From: Candidatus Planktophila sp.
GTDB lineage: Bacteria > Actinomycetota > Actinomycetes > Nanopelagicales > Nanopelagicaceae
Assembly: GCA_009691135.1 (NCBI GenBank)
Contig: SHVF01000007.1
Location: 1 to 42,491, forward strand
Length of the DNA stretch: 42,491 nucleotides
Direction of reading: 5' to 3'
How positions within the stretch are numbered: the first letter of the stretch is position 1; every line of letters begins with the position of its first letter. Below the pieces are notes generated by a model that ran no database searches, was not told the origin of the DNA, and worked only from the letters and a program-made list of their open reading frames with translations. Made by a program: the position numbers and the translations under genes. Positions 41,524 through 42,491 of the stretch are shown here, piece after piece.

Positions 41524-42491
41524 ATGTCACTCGCGTTGTATCGCAAGTATCGACCATCGGTATTTGCAGATGTAATCGGGCAAGAGCATGTCACTGTTCC
41601 ACTTTCGAATGCACTCACTTCCGGAAAAACTCATCACGCATATTTATTTAGCGGACCTCGTGGTTGCGGAAAAACTTCTAGCGCTCGTATCATGGCGCGC
41701 TCACTTAACTGTGAAAAAGGCCCAACCCCAACTCCGTGTGGACTTTGCCAATCTTGTAAAGATTTAGTTGCCAATGGCCCGGGTTCACTCGATGTCATCG
41801 AACTAGATGCGGCAACACATGGTTTAGTCGACGATGCTCGCGATCTGCGCGATAAAGCTTTCTTTGCACCAGTACAAAGCCGTTACAAGATTTACATTAT
41901 CGATGAAGCTCACCAACTTGGGCCAGGAGCTGCCAACGCGCTTTTGAAAGTTGTCGAAGAACCGCCTCCCCACGTAATTTTTATCTTTGCAACAACCGAA
42001 CCCGAAAAGTTAATCTCAACAATTCGTTCTCGTACCCATCACTATCCATTCCGTCTTGTTCCACCCGGAATCTTGGGCGAGCATCTTGAAAAGATCTGCA
42101 AAGAAGAAGGTGCCACCGTTGCAAAAGGTGTTATTTCTTTAGTTGTACGCGCCAGCGGCGGCTCAGTCCGTGATGCGCTTTCAGTGCTTGGTCAACTACT
42201 TGCAGGTGCTGGTTCTGATGGCGTCAGCTATGAAATCGCAATTCAACTTCTTGGATATACAGATGGCGCACTTCTAGATGATGCCGTTGACGCGCTCGCC
42301 GCCCGTGATGGTGCAACGTTATTTAAGACCGTGGACCAGGTTATCGAATCAGGACATGACCCCCGCAGATTTGCTGGCGATTTCCTAGAACGCCTTCGAG
42401 ATTTAATGATTGTTGATGCACTTGCTGCAACTAACGCCAATTCAATCCTGCGCGAGCTTCCCGATGATCAACTCGAACGAATGCGCACCCA
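41524..42491 (+). CDS. dnaX: DNA polymerase III subunit gamma/tau (5' part)
   Basis: The first 322 residues; the gene runs off the window. MSLALYRKYRP is the typical start. Walker A is GPRGCGKTS at 44-52. A zinc module has its Cys residues in LNCEKG and CGLCQSCKD. IIDEAHQLG is Walker B, and IRSRTHHYPFRL replaces the usual SRC sensor region in the actinobacterial manner. It is the clamp-loader ATPase that loads the sliding clamp. AGGAG at 41514-41518 gives a good ribosome-binding site, and the 68-nt gap after the SRP RNA allows a leader. Confidence 0.97.
   Translation, partial: MSLALYRKYRPSVFADVIGQEHVTVPLSNALTSGKTHHAYLFSGPRGCGKTSSARIMARSLNCEKGPTPTPCGLCQSCKDLVANGPGSLDVIELDAATHGLVDDARDLRDKAFFAPVQSRYKIYIIDEAHQLGPGAANALLKVVEEPPPHVIFIFATTEPEKLISTIRSRTHHYPFRLVPPGILGEHLEKICKEEGATVAKGVISLVVRASGGSVRDALSVLGQLLAGAGSDGVSYEIAIQLLGYTDGALLDDAVDALAARDGATLFKTVDQVIESGHDPRRFAGDFLERLRDLMIVDALAATNANSILRELPDDQLERMRT

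Noticed and set aside
1-42491. CRISPR arrays, insertion sequences, prophage, integrase or attachment sites
   Set aside because: No regularly spaced repeats, transposase-like proteins, terminal inverted repeats or tRNA-3' duplications were seen.

Overview
The window looks like a compact, low- to mid-GC actinobacterial chromosome, most likely a freshwater acI/Nanopelagicales-type genome. That placement is inferred from four things: moderate GC (judged by eye), intergenic gaps of a few bases, the tadA-associated-protein/tadA pair, and the order tRNA-Ser, SRP RNA, dnaX. Many genes have a TAnnnT -10 box 6-8 nt before the start codon and no Shine-Dalgarno, which indicates leaderless transcripts. 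I used this pattern to fix several starts.

Layout. 1-195: the end of an unidentified gene, tRNA-Arg(ACG) and its terminator. 201-5883: a cysteine desulfurase-like protein and a choline-kinase-like phosphotransferase on the minus strand, divergent from a dimethylglycine/sarcosine dehydrogenase-like FAD-GcvT protein, an ABM monooxygenase and an SDR. 5896-15004: a cyclitol/sugar catabolic block with an IolG-like dehydrogenase, ROK protein, NagB-like protein, IolE-like isomerase, AroE-like dehydrogenase, GMC oxidoreductase and a ribose/fructose-type ABC importer (ATPase, permease, lipoprotein). 15005-15679: regulatory palindromes and a decayed gene. 15680-18825: ribulokinase, ribulose-5-phosphate 4-epimerase and a polyphosphate-glucokinase-like protein. 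18827-25183: a second sugar block with an FGGY kinase, phosphomannose-isomerase-like protein, class I aldolase, Gfo/Idh dehydrogenase, ribokinase, RbsD/FucU-like mutarotase and an FrcK/uridine-kinase-like P-loop kinase. 25180-30584: a class III aminotransferase, a glycosyltransferase, a PGPGW membrane protein, and KynA/KynU for tryptophan breakdown. 30609-41215: ABC-F ATPase, UPF0114 and DMT membrane proteins, DedA, malic enzyme, uracil phosphoribosyltransferase, TadA and its partner, an APC permease fused to an OB-fold, and a succinate-semialdehyde dehydrogenase. 41225-end: tRNA-Ser(GGA), the SRP RNA and the 5' part of dnaX.

How it works together. The window reads as a heterotroph's carbon-scavenging island: one high-affinity importer feeds several kinases, isomerases and dehydrogenases for pentoses and cyclitols, and housekeeping genes follow. 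I see no transposase, integrase, CRISPR, phage gene or recognisable DNA-binding regulator. The most notable signals are symmetric bidirectional -10 elements driving divergent leaderless genes, a decaying gene beside araB, the permease/OB-fold fusion, and an unassigned catabolic gene set with altered active-site residues.
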